Below are positions 21,127 through 31,114 of a stretch of DNA of 64,000 bases, one piece after another. Made by a program: the position numbers and the translations under genes. Numbering within the stretch: the stretch's first letter is position 1; every line of letters starts with the position of its first letter. The DNA comes from Carpediemonas membranifera (lineage: Eukaryota; Fornicata), in assembly GCA_019828565.1 (NCBI GenBank), contig JAHDYR010000067.1, forward strand, positions 124,001-188,000. Direction: 5' to 3'. The notes under the pieces are model-generated. The model saw only the letters and a list, made by a program, of their open reading frames with translations, did not search any database and had not been told where the DNA came from.

Positions 21127-22515
21127 ATGGAAGGAAGCCCGCAGGAGATGGAAACAACCATGGAAGCTGTAAAGAATGCTTGGTTGTGCACCATCAGCAA
21201 GAAATCTTCCCGGAAAGCGGCTGCAAACAACCTTTCGCGGTTCGTTCAATTCGTACAACGTGAGCGAGGGAGTACCGAGGACGAAGCGCTCTCCGTGATC
21301 CGATCCGAGGAGGTTAGATCGCTTGTGCCCGGTTTTGCTGCATCATTGAACAAGGCAACCGCTGCTGTCACTCTCAGTGCCGTCAACTCATTCCGAAACT
21401 CCGGCAGAGACAATGTCAAGCCGCTTGGGCAGTTTGAGCCTGTCGCATCGGAAGCTATTGTCCGACTAGTCTTCCCCTACAATGCGCTGGCTCTTATCAT
21501 CAGCCACACGGGCATGACTGCCACATCAGCCCGCGATATTGATGTGAGCGAGCTCCAGATTCCCCCGGAACTCTCTGACTGGTTGCTATTCACCGGGGCA
21601 CCATCTGCGATGTCCGCTGTGATGCCTAGCACCTTCTCGCAGGCTCTCAAGTCGGTCGGGCTGAGTGTTAACCAGCTTCGCTATGCGCCCACTGTGCATG
21701 TCGATCTCAATCAGCTCAAGAAGCGGGTGATTGAGACACAAAGACGGACTGGCAGGCCCAGGGATCCGATCAAGGTTCGTAAGGTCATTAAGGACAAGCG
21801 CATCAGCCTGACCGATGAGCAGTTCAGGCATCAGTTGGCGTCCAGTCACTTAACGACCACGCGGCGCCCAACGATCCTCGATCTCAACCCGGAGATCCGA
21901 AGCTCTGCTGACCTGGTGCCGCCGACGCTCGATGACTGGCTTTACAACAAGCTCAGGATTAGGATGGTCCAGCTCCACGACCAGCGTAAGCCCGAGGGGG
22001 TCGACACGGGGGAGGGTGAGTCTGACGATGAGGCGCTGTTTGACGAGACAGCTGGCGAGGCAGAGATGCCGGAGACCGCAGTGGAGGGCGAGTTTGACGA
22101 TGAGGCCGGGTTGGAGATGCTGGAAGGAGAGTGGGAGGATGAGGAGAGTTCAGACAGCGATGCCGAGGATAGCCTCGTCGACAACCTGTCATTTCTTCAG
22201 TCACAACAGGTTGAGTGTGATATGTCTGAGAGAGATACCGATGAGGGTGTCCGTAGCGGGGCCAATGGAAGTGGGCTCGCTCCGCTCTATGACGCTATGA
22301 AGACCAGGGAGCCCAGCAGACGCATTCGCCTTCGCCGCTATCACGAGAGCGAGTCAGACTTGGGCAGCAGCAGCGACAGCGAGGACGGGATGCCGAAGCT
22401 GCCCGTTGAGGCCTTTGAGCACATCCGTGATGCCGGGATGACAACTGTGAGGCTGACGAGGGCCGAGTATGACGACGTGATGGAGAAGAGAGAGCAGGAA
22501 AAGCACCAGAAGTAA
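21127..22515 (+). CDS. tyrosine-recombinase-like protein with acidic tail, full-length source of the array
   Basis: 462 aa, single frame from ATG 21127. The N-terminus (KKSSRKAAANNLSRFVQFV...) looks like a recombinase core-binding domain. ALALIISHTGMTATSARDIDVSEL sits where box I (TGLR-x-x-E) would be, without the Arg. FSQALKSVGLSVNQLRYA resembles the segment before box II. A basic helix (QRRTGRPRDPIKVRKVIKDK) follows. The last 185 residues are the acidic domain amplified in the arrays. The missing catalytic residues suggest a DNA-binding derivative. The junction shows the copying event: the repeat units resume at CTGACCTGGTG but lack about 20 bp present here and gain an ATG. Fold assignment is tentative; the source-copy relationship is clear. 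Confidence 0.6.
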   Translation: MEGSPQEMETTMEAVKNAWLCTISKKSSRKAAANNLSRFVQFVQRERGSTEDEALSVIRSEEVRSLVPGFAASLNKATAAVTLSAVNSFRNSGRDNVKPLGQFEPVASEAIVRLVFPYNALALIISHTGMTATSARDIDVSELQIPPELSDWLLFTGAPSAMSAVMPSTFSQALKSVGLSVNQLRYAPTVHVDLNQLKKRVIETQRRTGRPRDPIKVRKVIKDKRISLTDEQFRHQLASSHLTTTRRPTILDLNPEIRSSADLVPPTLDDWLYNKLRIRMVQLHDQRKPEGVDTGEGESDDEALFDETAGEAEMPETAVEGEFDDEAGLEMLEGEWEDEESSDSDAEDSLVDNLSFLQSQQVECDMSERDTDEGVRSGANGSGLAPLYDAMKTREPSRRIRLRRYHESESDLGSSSDSEDGMPKLPVEAFEHIRDAGMTTVRLTRAEYDDVMEKREQEKHQK

Positions 22516-23950
22516 ATGGCGAGTGATTATCAACTGGATGCAGAGGCTGAGCGGCGTAACTAGCCTGCCAGGGTCCGTGTACACAGTATGTGTCTTGGCC
22601 AAGCTTGACTTCGTCGGTTGGCCGAAAAAGCATAAACTGCACGGGTCCAGGTCGGCAACCGTTGCCGACCTGGAAGCCGCTCCTTGGGCGTTGAAGAACA
22701 GAAGAGAAAGCGATCAGCGATGCTTTTATGCAGTATTAAGCAGGTTGTGCGCGTCAAATGTCCGGTAATGCATTCGTCACCATCTAATCAACATCAACTC
22801 TTTTTCTCGGCAATGCAGATGAGAATGCCCGTCACTAAAGGATGATTTGGTACTGAATAAACATTATAATGAGACTGGAATGCTTGTGGACACGAAAACA
22901 GCAATGACAACATCGGGAGCAAGACAAGAAGATGATTCAGATTTATGAGGGAGAGGACGCCAGGGATGACGGCGCCAGGGATGAGGCGCCAGGATGAGGG
23001 CGCCAGGATTACCTTAAGCTCTGCCGACCTGGTGGCTTTACAAAAAGCTCAGGATGAGGATGGTCCAGCTCCACGACCAGCGTAATCCCGATGGGGGTCG
23101 ACACGGGGAGGGTGAGTCTGACGATGAGGCGCTGTTTGACGAGACAGCTGGCGAGGCAGAGATGCCGGAGACCGCAGTGGAGGGCGAGTTTGACGATGAG
23201 GCCGGGTTGGAGATGCTGGAAGGAGAGTGGGAGGATGAGGAGAGTTCAGACAGCGATGCCGAGGATAGCCTCGTCGACAACCTGTCATTTGTTCAGTCAC
23301 AACAGGTTGAGTGTGATATGTCTGAGAGAGATACCGATGAGGGTGTCCGTAGCGGGGCCAATGGAAGTGGGCTCGCTCCGCTCTATGACGCTATGAAGAC
23401 CAGGGAGCCCAGCAGACGCATTCGCCTTCGCCGCTATCACGAGAGCGAGTCAGACTTGGGCAGCAGCAGCGACAGCGAGGACGGGATGCCGAAGCTGCCC
23501 GTTGAGGCCTTTGAGCACATCCGTGATGCCGGGATGACAACTGTGAGGCTGACGAGGGCCGAGTATGACGACGTGATGGAGAAGAGAGAGCAGGAAAAGC
23601 ACCAGAAGTAAATGGCGAGTGATTATCAACTGGATGCAGAGGCTGAGCGGCGTAACTAGCCTGCCAGGGTCCGTGTACACAGTATGTGTCTTGGCTAAGC
23701 TTGACTTCGTCGGTTGGCCGAAAAAGCATAAACTGCACGGGTCCAGGTCGGCAACCGTTGCCGACCTGGAAGCCGCTCCTTGGGCGTTGAAGAACAGAAG
23801 AGAAAGCGATCAGCGATGCTTTTATGCAGTATTAAGCAGGTTGTGCGCGTCAAATGTCCGGTAATGCATTCGTCACCATCTAATCAACATCAACTCTTTT
23901 TCTCGGCAATGCAGAGGAGAATGCCCGTCACTAAAGGATGATTTGGTACT
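21901..23950 (+). repeat. right array of 1,096-bp units (plus orientation)
   Basis: Contains the 3' part of the full-length gene and one further unit, opposite in orientation to the left array. Palindromes at 22647 and 23743. Homology stops at about 23950. The two arrays form a large inverted repeat around the OTU-like gene, a substrate for inversion. Confidence 0.8.
23054..23611 (+). CDS. acidic C-terminal mini-ORF copy 5 (185 aa)
   Basis: Same frame as the left-array copies but with a compensated double indel: an extra G in a G-run and a lost A a few bases later change VDTGEGES to GRHGEGES and restore the frame. A compensating pair of this kind hints at real selection on the frame or at two nearby sequencing errors. 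Confidence 0.5.
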   Translation: MRMVQLHDQRNPDGGRHGEGESDDEALFDETAGEAEMPETAVEGEFDDEAGLEMLEGEWEDEESSDSDAEDSLVDNLSFVQSQQVECDMSERDTDEGVRSGANGSGLAPLYDAMKTREPSRRIRLRRYHESESDLGSSSDSEDGMPKLPVEAFEHIRDAGMTTVRLTRAEYDDVMEKREQEKHQK

Positions 23951-24235
23951 AACAGGCTTTAATAAGCATGTCAAGCCTGTGATCACGATAACAGCCTTCA
24001 ATAACTACATCAAGGCAATACATCAAGAAGATTGTTTAAAGAGACGGCGGGGAGCAAGATGCAGGGAGAGCGGCAGGGAAACGAAGGCATGGGGACAGGA
24101 GCCCGAGAAGAGCGCCTGGAGAACGGTGAGGAAGAACGGCGGGGAAGAGCAGCCGGGCGCATGGTACACACATCTGTCATCATGTGGCATCAACATTGCC
24201 ACAGTGGTCAACTCAATAACAAGCAATGTCTTCAT

Positions 24236-25518
24236 TTACTCACTGTTCTGGATCACCAATTCGTACGACGAGTAACAGTCGGGACAGAGCCGAATCTTGG
24301 GAATCGACTTGCCACAGATGACAATCTTCAGCAGCTCCATCTGTACGCAGTTGGCAGAGTTACAGAACCAGTGCCCGCACTGCCTACAGTGCACGGCTGA
24401 GTCGTTGCGTCGGCATGCGTAACACTTCTTCTCATTGAGGCAATAGCTACACGTGTATTTCCAGCGACCCTTAGTGGACTCGGCCCAGTTCTTGTTCTTT
24501 CCAGTCTTAGGCCGGGGAGGGACACAGCGTGAGTTGTCGTGGAAGTTCACTTTGCATTCCTGGCAAGTCACAAACTTTGACGTCACGCGATTGTCGATCC
24601 AGTCCAGACTGTGGCAATGGCCGCAACAGAAACAAAGCAGCCTATTCTGAATGTCGAGAATCGAGAAAGAATCATCACCGACCTCAGACACATCGTCATC
24701 GTTGTCCCCTTGGCTGGCCAGACGTGCCTCCACGGTGGCGAGCCTCTGATCGACACTCATCGCGACACGGTGAACATCGTGCAGCACAATCGACTCGCGA
24801 GGCGCTTGAGGGGAAGCTGGAGAGGGAACCGAAGTGGGACCGGACGATGAGTGCAGGAAAGGCTCACTTTTCACGCAAAGCTCTTGCTTCACGTGTGTAA
24901 GGGCGGGGGTGGCAGGGTTGGGGATTTCAACTGTTCTGCACTTGCCCACAAATCTCTCCGGGTCATTGATATCGGGCACACAGAGATTAAAGTCTCGGGA
25001 GTCGAGATTATCTGGCACAGGAATATTGAGTCTCGACAGGACGGATCTGATCGCGCTGGTTAGCTCCGAACGGACTGGGCGAGGGAGCTCTTGCAGAGAG
25101 CATGGACAACCTTGGGTTTCCCGTCAGATATGGCCACAGTAACCCCCATCGTCTCAGCCCAATCTCGGACGTTCTTCGCAACAACCCTTCCCATCGAGAC
25201 GCCAGGTTTCAACTTCAGCTCATCGAGGAAGTCCGGTGTTTCGGAGCACGGCTGAAGAAACGACACGATGATGTGGTTGAACGCATTTCCGAGCTTTTTG
25301 ATGGACAGGCCAGTTGGGTCTGAGTCAAAGACGTCAAACGCAAACGTGAAGAAGGCCTTAAGCATGCCCATCATGAGAATTGACCGGCAAGTACTCAAAG
25401 CGGTTGTGTTCCACTTCGTCATCGGTCTCGATCTCTTAGAAACTGCCTTAACTGCATGATCGTCCGCCATGTTCTCATTTACGGCCGCGCGCTTCGTTTC
25501 TAGCTCCGTTTCTGTCAT
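24236..25518 (-). CDS. PHD-finger protein of Element A
   Basis: Exons 25518-25111 and 25087-24236 joined across a 23-nt intron (25088-25110, GTTGTC...AGAG), 419 aa. The Element B homologue (51023-52252) is 409 aa without an intron, which supports the splice. The N-terminal 160 residues are a helical domain (ILMMGMLKAFFTFAFDVFDSD...) shared with B. A Ser/Pro linker follows. From about residue 288 there is a PHD-type zinc finger (CCGHC, 15-residue gap, CQEC, NFH, C, then YTCSYC), and then a second Cys cluster (CYAC...CRQC...CNSANC...CPDC). PHD fingers commonly read the histone H3 tail. Divergent from the candidate transposase gene, as in Element B, where these genes flank 52465. ATG at 25518. 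Confidence 0.7.
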
Positions 25519-25708
25519 TCCAGAGTAGATTTTCTACTAAAAATTGGCATTGTTACAACCAATCATTAACATTAATAGAGAAGGAGAATAAAGACTCACC
25601 AGCCCGCGGCCAATCGTGACTCAGGTTCGCATCAGACGTCGACAGAGACGAGTTAAACATGAGGCTGGGCAATTGTCTTCTGAGCTAATCCTTAACCTTT
25701 CAAAGAGG

Positions 25709-28156
25709 ATGCTAATACCGAAGTGGACGCTATTACACGGCACTATTTATGCTCCTCAAGAGGATACTGGCATCAACACCATTCTATGCAGCGTGTACCT
25801 TTCCATTGACTCAGATAACGTCAGCACACATCGGTTTCGTGTTTCCAAAGCTCCCCAACGCCGTGAGTTCGTCCAGGTTGTTCAAGAGTTGCTCAGTGCA
25901 GGATATATATGTCGCCAGGATGTTTCAAAGCAGCTGTACCCCTCTCCGACTGCCACATCTATCGCTGCGGAGAAGAGGAATCACACGACTTACCCAAGAG
26001 CCTACGTGAAGCATACATCCGCAGTTGACACTCTCGCAGCCGAGAATGAGTGTCTACGGAAGCGTCTGGCCGACACGGAGCGCCTGATTCAACTAACGAA
26101 CCAGCTCAAGTCCATCACAAACGGATACAATGCCGTTAACGACGAGATCCGCATAATGAACTCTCTTGCAGGTAGGCTTAACCTTGATATTGTGTGGATA
26201 TCTCCTGTTACCTCGAAGATCAAGTCTCTCGCGTGTAATATCCAGAATATGGAGGAGATAGAATCACTTCTCCAATCTGACACCGCTTGGAGGAGATTTA
26301 TCCGCAGTCACGTTCCCGCCAACATTCAGCACAGGGTAACGGCGAGAAGGTCTGATCAGGCCAATCAGGAATATGAGCTCGACCTCATCACCCATGTCGA
26401 AGCTCCTCTTGATGTTGTACGATCATCTATTCAGGGCGACTCGGCCCATGCAGAGCACGTTGCAGGAAAAATCGTCGTCTTCTATGACTCAGAGCAGGAC
26501 CGTGAGACTCACTATAGCATCATGAAAGAGCAAGGCCTCACCCCTCGGATGCAGACGAGTACAAGATATACCCATGTATATCATGCATCATTTGATATCA
26601 TGGAGTATTATCGCCAAGCGGTTGCATTCCCCGTATCGCTGGAGACGTCACGATCCGGGCGCAAGAGTGCAGCTCGGACATTAAGACGACAGAGTCATTC
26701 CGCTGAGACGGGGACGATCCCACTCGTGTTAGAGGTGTGGGTCGATGCGTGGAGAGGTCTGACAACCGCTGTTAAGATTCGTTTCCTCGACGACTCCCAC
26801 AAAGTCTTTCCGTCTGGTGCGACTCCTCCTTTCCGGATTCTTGAATACAACGGCCCAGAAAGTCTCATCACTGAGCACTTTGCCTTCATTGAACAATCCA
26901 TCGAGAGCACACACCGCGAGGTGCTGGAAGTCAGGAACACGGGTCTCCTCTGCCGAGTAACGCGTGTCTTTATTATCGCAGACCATCCAGCCATGTCCAA
27001 GGTTTGCGGGGCACTCATTGGAGGCAATTACCCCTCGCCATTCAGTTCCGTTCATTCGAAGAACAAGGGCTGGAGTCCCTTTGGTCGCACCCCGCGCTGC
27101 ACCTTGGCAGATATCCTGCTGGCGAAGCATAAGTCACAGTTCGACACTGTTATGGACAGAGAGGCCAAATGGGGATCCTTCTATAACCATCAGAAGAAGT
27201 GCATCGCTCCCACTTTGTTTGAGACGTCGACTGCATCGCTGCCCAGAGACTGCGTCTTCTTATTCCCTCCGATCATGCATGTCAGTCATGACTTTGTGTC
27301 GTTGATTCATGCCATGTGCCGCATGTTCAAGCCAGAGCCAATTGACCCAGACAGCGACCCTCGTCAAATTAAGGAGGTGAAGGCAAGGAACGCGATGCTA
27401 GCGAATCTGGCGTCGTTTGAGCCACCCAGCCGTACGACGGGCTGCAACGAGCAAGTCAAGGGGAGAAAGATGATAGCATCGATTGGACTTAAGCTGCATC
27501 GTGCGTTCCCGCCACCCGTGCAGTCATTATTCATACTCGCTGCATACCTCCAGGAGCACTACTATTCCCACGAGGATGTAACTGAGAACATGGTCGTGTG
27601 GCATCGCTTGACAGCACTTCTCGTGCACCTCTTCTCTGTGACCATGTGTCTTAGCACATCTAACACGGTTGCCCCAGACATTCCGATCCGTCAACCATCT
27701 GCGACTCCCGATACGGCGCCGTGTGTTGATACACTTCACGGATTGGCGCGTATTGCCGCGCTGCCGGAGATACAAGCGAAGACTCGGGCCTCCTTTGGTC
27801 GAGTCATCGAAGAGTGCTTTGAACGTGATTTCATTGGGAATCAGGAGAGTCGAGTGCGATTGCGTCAGAACCAGACGGTTCTTGAGAGCACTATTCTGAA
27901 GGAGCAGGTTGAGTTGCTGTTCAGATGCCTTCGTGGAGTGATTTCCTACGGAAGACGCGAAACAGATGTCCCACCCCAGTCACCCCTGAAACTTATGCGC
28001 ATTCATAAGTGTTGTAAGGATGCCAATTGGTGGCTTCGTATCCGGAGTGTGCATTCTAAGACGCTGACAGCGACTGAGTGCCAAAAAGCTGCACATGGTG
28101 TTTACGAAGGAAGTCAACGGCCTATGGCGCACTGTCTTGTCGAAAGCAGACTGTAG
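25709..28156 (+). CDS. large DDE-like protein, candidate transposase of Element A
   Basis: 815 aa from the first ATG (25709); the frame is open upstream to 25616 without an ATG. Homologous along most of its length to the Element B protein at 54113 (855 aa). The shared core has a strand-like VWVDAWRGLTTAVKIRFLD with an invariant Asp, then VFIIADHPAMSKVCGALIGG (second Asp, similar to the D-x-PA of En/Spm-like transposases). A long helical insert containing TTGCNE-x-x-x-GR follows, then VIEECFERDFIGNQESRV (candidate Glu). The spacing of D, D and a distant E with an insert resembles RNase-H-fold transposases with insertion domains. No Cys-rich DNA-binding domain is seen; the neighbouring PHD protein may serve. 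The family is not one I recognise; the transposase role is inference from position and conservation. Confidence 0.55.
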   Translation: MLIPKWTLLHGTIYAPQEDTGINTILCSVYLSIDSDNVSTHRFRVSKAPQRREFVQVVQELLSAGYICRQDVSKQLYPSPTATSIAAEKRNHTTYPRAYVKHTSAVDTLAAENECLRKRLADTERLIQLTNQLKSITNGYNAVNDEIRIMNSLAGRLNLDIVWISPVTSKIKSLACNIQNMEEIESLLQSDTAWRRFIRSHVPANIQHRVTARRSDQANQEYELDLITHVEAPLDVVRSSIQGDSAHAEHVAGKIVVFYDSEQDRETHYSIMKEQGLTPRMQTSTRYTHVYHASFDIMEYYRQAVAFPVSLETSRSGRKSAARTLRRQSHSAETGTIPLVLEVWVDAWRGLTTAVKIRFLDDSHKVFPSGATPPFRILEYNGPESLITEHFAFIEQSIESTHREVLEVRNTGLLCRVTRVFIIADHPAMSKVCGALIGGNYPSPFSSVHSKNKGWSPFGRTPRCTLADILLAKHKSQFDTVMDREAKWGSFYNHQKKCIAPTLFETSTASLPRDCVFLFPPIMHVSHDFVSLIHAMCRMFKPEPIDPDSDPRQIKEVKARNAMLANLASFEPPSRTTGCNEQVKGRKMIASIGLKLHRAFPPPVQSLFILAAYLQEHYYSHEDVTENMVVWHRLTALLVHLFSVTMCLSTSNTVAPDIPIRQPSATPDTAPCVDTLHGLARIAALPEIQAKTRASFGRVIEECFERDFIGNQESRVRLRQNQTVLESTILKEQVELLFRCLRGVISYGRRETDVPPQSPLKLMRIHKCCKDANWWLRIRSVHSKTLTATECQKAAHGVYEGSQRPMAHCLVESRL

Positions 28157-28430
28157 CTTTGACTCAGACTGGCTGGATGTTCCCATTCACGAGCAGGGAC
28201 ACACTCTTGATGTTTGCATATGCAAGAGATAGTAAAGATCGGATTTAGTCTCGCGGTCAATCTCACGTGGCCCAGAGCAGCGTGCTCCTGGAATCAACAG
28301 GGCATAAAACACCCTGCGTATTCCGGTAGCACACCGTTCTGACTCACGTCCGTCTCTGGTTGTCGTACAGGTCTATTTACGTGTTTGGCGATGGCGCTCC
28401 TGACATAAGCTTAATGGCGTGTCGTGGCTG

Positions 28431-28637
28431 TCAGTATGCTGCAAATGTCTCAGCGAGAAAGGAGTCACCAATCGCGTTCAGCTTACTTGTTTCTCGCCTG
28501 ATACTGCTCGTAATATCGTTCAAGCGTGAATCTATGAAGTAATGGGACTGAATGGCCTCTATTGCGTCAATTTCCTGCGTAATCGTTGTTGAATGGTCTA
28601 GAATAGATGTTGCAGCTACTTCCAGCTCATGTTGCAT
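28431..28637 (-). CDS. small helical protein conserved in A and B
   Basis: First ATG at 28637; the frame is open to 28694 without an ATG, so a short upstream exon is possible. Residues AATSILDHSTTITQEIDAIE...SHYFIDSRLNDITSSIRRETSKLNAIG align with the Element B protein at 50604-50969 (DSRLESICRSIMAETGKMKAIG). Predicted coiled coil, about 70-90 aa. In A it follows the candidate transposase; in B it precedes the PHD gene. Function unknown. Confidence 0.5.
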   Translation of the reverse strand: MQHELEVAATSILDHSTTITQEIDAIEAIQSHYFIDSRLNDITSSIRRETSKLNAIGDSFLAETFAAY

Positions 28638-28694
28638 GCTAAATGCTGTGTTTTTGGACAATTGGTCGTGTTCAGGCAGAATTTTTTCGTGCAA

Positions 28695-29305
28695 AGTGCA
28701 GGCTAATACCCGTCCTTAAACTGTGGGATCAGCCGCTGGGTAAATATACTGAGAAAAAACCATATAGCTGAGTTCACTGTCTTGTGCTGAATACGGTGGC
28801 GCCATTTATTTCTCTGAATCGTCAAGTTTTGTCAGCGTTGACCGCGCAAGACCGGTCGTCCTTACGCGATGTCACCAACACCATCATATTCTTCCCCCTG
28901 ACATTCTACGTGTCCCCCAGTCTGGATTCGTGGTCTGCAATATTCACAGAGATATTCGCCTTCTCTTTCGCGAATTTGACTCTGATCAAGTCGAAAAACG
29001 AAAAAACGACCATATCTCGAAATCTACACGTTGGAATCGGTACCAGAGTGATTTTGCGCATATGTACATCCCGTCAGCAGTCTGCAAAATCACTCTCGTA
29101 CCGATTCCAACGTGTCGATTTTGAGATATTGCTCGTTTCATCCTTTTGCCTTAACCTGCGTCGCAAAGAAGTCGAAATCAGTGGTTAGACCGCACTGGAC
29201 CTCTTGCAGGCTCTCTGCATACGCGCTTTAGTATGCAATGAAGGTATTCATTTTCCCGTAAATTGTTTAAATTCAATGAATACTTCATTTTCGGTCCGGA
29301 AGAAA
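28695..29305. other. Element A right non-coding region with conserved block
   Basis: Includes a block (AGTTTTGTCAGCGTTGACCG near 28825) also present in Element B near 57085, at a similar distance from the right end, and the long hairpin at 29014-29127. Open frames crossing it are not credible genes. Confidence 0.6.
29014..29127. repeat. long hairpin, right subterminal
   Basis: Inverted arms 29014-29057 and 29084-29127 (44 bp, about four mismatches by eye, core CACGTTGGAATCGGTAC). Element B has an analogous hairpin of different sequence at 57273-57405. Confidence 0.8.
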
Positions 29306-29379
29306 TAGATAATCTAGGGTTTTTAGGCCCTAGATTATCTAGAAAAAATCGTAGATTATCTGCCGACTTTCACAGTATG
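29306..29379 (-). repeat. Element A right terminal inverted repeat
   Basis: Reverse complement of 6642-6715 with two differences; ends CACAGTATG. Confidence 0.85.
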
Positions 29380-30971
29380 AACGCTCAGCTGACCACTACC
29401 ACCCGTCCACAGACCTACTGGTCTGGATCGCGATATATATCAAGTTGTTGGGATCCCTATGTAAGTAAGCGACACCCCTATACTGGCTAACTGCCAAGGC
29501 GGTGCAAAATAGAGATGTCGAACGACAGCTCAAAGGCTTGTAGACACTCATGTGCTATACAAAACCTACCTGGCCTCTGCGCCTACTCAGAGCATGCAAG
29601 ATGCTCCGTTGTTCGACACAGCTCACTGGCCGTCTCCACCGAGGATTAACCTCCTGGTGAGACCGATTGGATGAACTACGAACGTAGTTTCGACGAGTTA
29701 TAAATGTACATGTAACGTTAAAGCGCACCGGTGCTGACTGAACATGGGTAACCTACCTTCCGGTACAGGTTGGGTGTTAGGCTGAGTACGCTTGACTCAG
29801 GATACTATGAAGTGCTTCTTGCACTAGTAGATGACTGTCGGCACAGCTTATGTCACAAGCCTGGCTGACATTGCGAAGGCTTGACTGCTGTGACGGCTAT
29901 TCGGCACTAGAACTGTCCGCTTCGAGATGAGCGACGACTCATTGGCCACTCGATCGTGTGTCGCATCACTACATGATGCTGTCAATTGACGGTAGCTGGA
30001 CATTGCTCAGGCGGCTGGGGATGTCTCTCGTACTTGCGGGTGGACTCACTCGCTCGGCCGAGGCGGATGGTTAAACATCGGGTGTGTACTGCTTGGGCTA
30101 ACCCTTGCTCGCGGGCACGGCTCCTACGTAGCATAAGTATACGCGGTTGATTAGGTCATCCGCTGATGACTGTCGACCTAGGCTGGCTGTCTAGTGTCCG
30201 GGACATGGGTAGCAGAGTGCTCGGGAGACAGACCTGTCTCAGGGGCATACGGAAACTCTGCAACGTTTGCTTAGTGTAAACGACGATACAATCCACGATA
30301 AGTGGAGACTCTAGGAAGTGGGTGAACCACGGGTTGAGATGCATCGACACTACCCTCCATCTGGCTGAGTCTCTAGTTGCTGGCTGACCTGACGGGTCGC
30401 AAGTATTGTGCTAAACGCGCTTGGTTCGTCTCTCGCTGGCGCGAATGAGAGTCATTACGACCTCTCTCGAGTGTCCTGTGACACCGAGTAACATGCAAGG
30501 TTGATTGAAGAGGCTGTAGGGCACTGTCACCCCGACTGGGTGGTGCCTGAAGATCCCACAGATGTGAAAGGAAGGTTAAGTTCGTGAGGCAAGGCGCTGC
30601 CAAGCTCTTAGTTCCACTGCTAGTCAGCAGGCGTCGAAGGTGTATCCGCCCTCCTGTGGCGGAGACTTATGGGTAACCGGTGCGAACACGCACCGTGGGT
30701 GGACTTTTAGTCCTGGTATTGGCCTCGTATGTCAGTACGAGAGGGCTTATCTGGCTTAGTGTTGATACTGCGGACGTCTTCGAGGGTGACTGCTGGGTCT
30801 ACCGCTCGTCAAGAAGGTTATCAGCCTCCTCCATAGCTCTGTCTCCTAGTAGAGATATCATGTGGCGACGTGACGACATGAGTTAGATACGATATGAGTA
30901 CTCTGCAGCATGACATGACGGATGATCTCCGGGTCTGCCCGAAGGTACCATTGATGACTAAGTGTTAGGGT
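29380..30971. other. outer LTR element, internal segment 2 (non-coding, hairpin-rich)
   Basis: No coding frame of note on either strand. Dense short hairpins (for example AACTACGAACGTAGTT and AGTGCTTCTTGCACT). Contiguous in origin with 5228-6641 and 36917-38609. Confidence 0.5.
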
Positions 30972-31093
30972 TGTTGTGGGTCCTACCCAAAGTTACACAG
31001 ATTTACGTTATATTTAATAGTCAAGGAGTTTCTCCTCGACACCCTTGTGTCGAGTCTTCTCCTCAGTAAAAGTTCAACACCCATTGAACCACA
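30972..31093 (+). repeat. gypsy 5' LTR
   Basis: 122 bp, TGTTGTGGG...GAACCACA. Contains a short inverted repeat CTCGACACCCTTGTGTCGAG that also marks the LTR-like remnants at 39429 and about 57985. Confidence 0.92.
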
Positions 31094-31114
31094 GTACTAG
31101 TACTACCAAAACAT

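Larger units (their letters stand above)
6642..29379. mobile_element. Element A: 22.7-kb TIR transposon
   Basis: Defined by 74-bp terminal inverted repeats (6642-6715 and 29306-29379, two differences by eye) starting CATACTGTGAAAGTCGG. Related to Element B (40874-57647). Both have a conserved block beginning 179 bp from the left end, a conserved non-coding block about 550 bp from the right end, a right subterminal hairpin, and homologous genes (DDE-like protein, PHD protein, SET protein, acidic TPEMK protein, small helical protein). No clear target duplication: the flanks are ...ATCAA and AACGC..., at most a shared AA. It interrupts the outer LTR element. No polymerase, capsid or ATPase genes are seen. 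Confidence 0.75.

Noticed and set aside
25060-25323. Plus-strand open frames opposite the PHD gene, and similar mirror frames opposite OGT and the SET, OTU-like and transposase genes
   Set aside because: They are mirror frames of well-supported genes with no domain content.
6642-29379. Starship-type element led by the recombinase gene at 7719
   Set aside because: The element has TIRs and a conserved large DDE-like protein, and the recombinase-like proteins lack catalytic residues and are absent from Element B.
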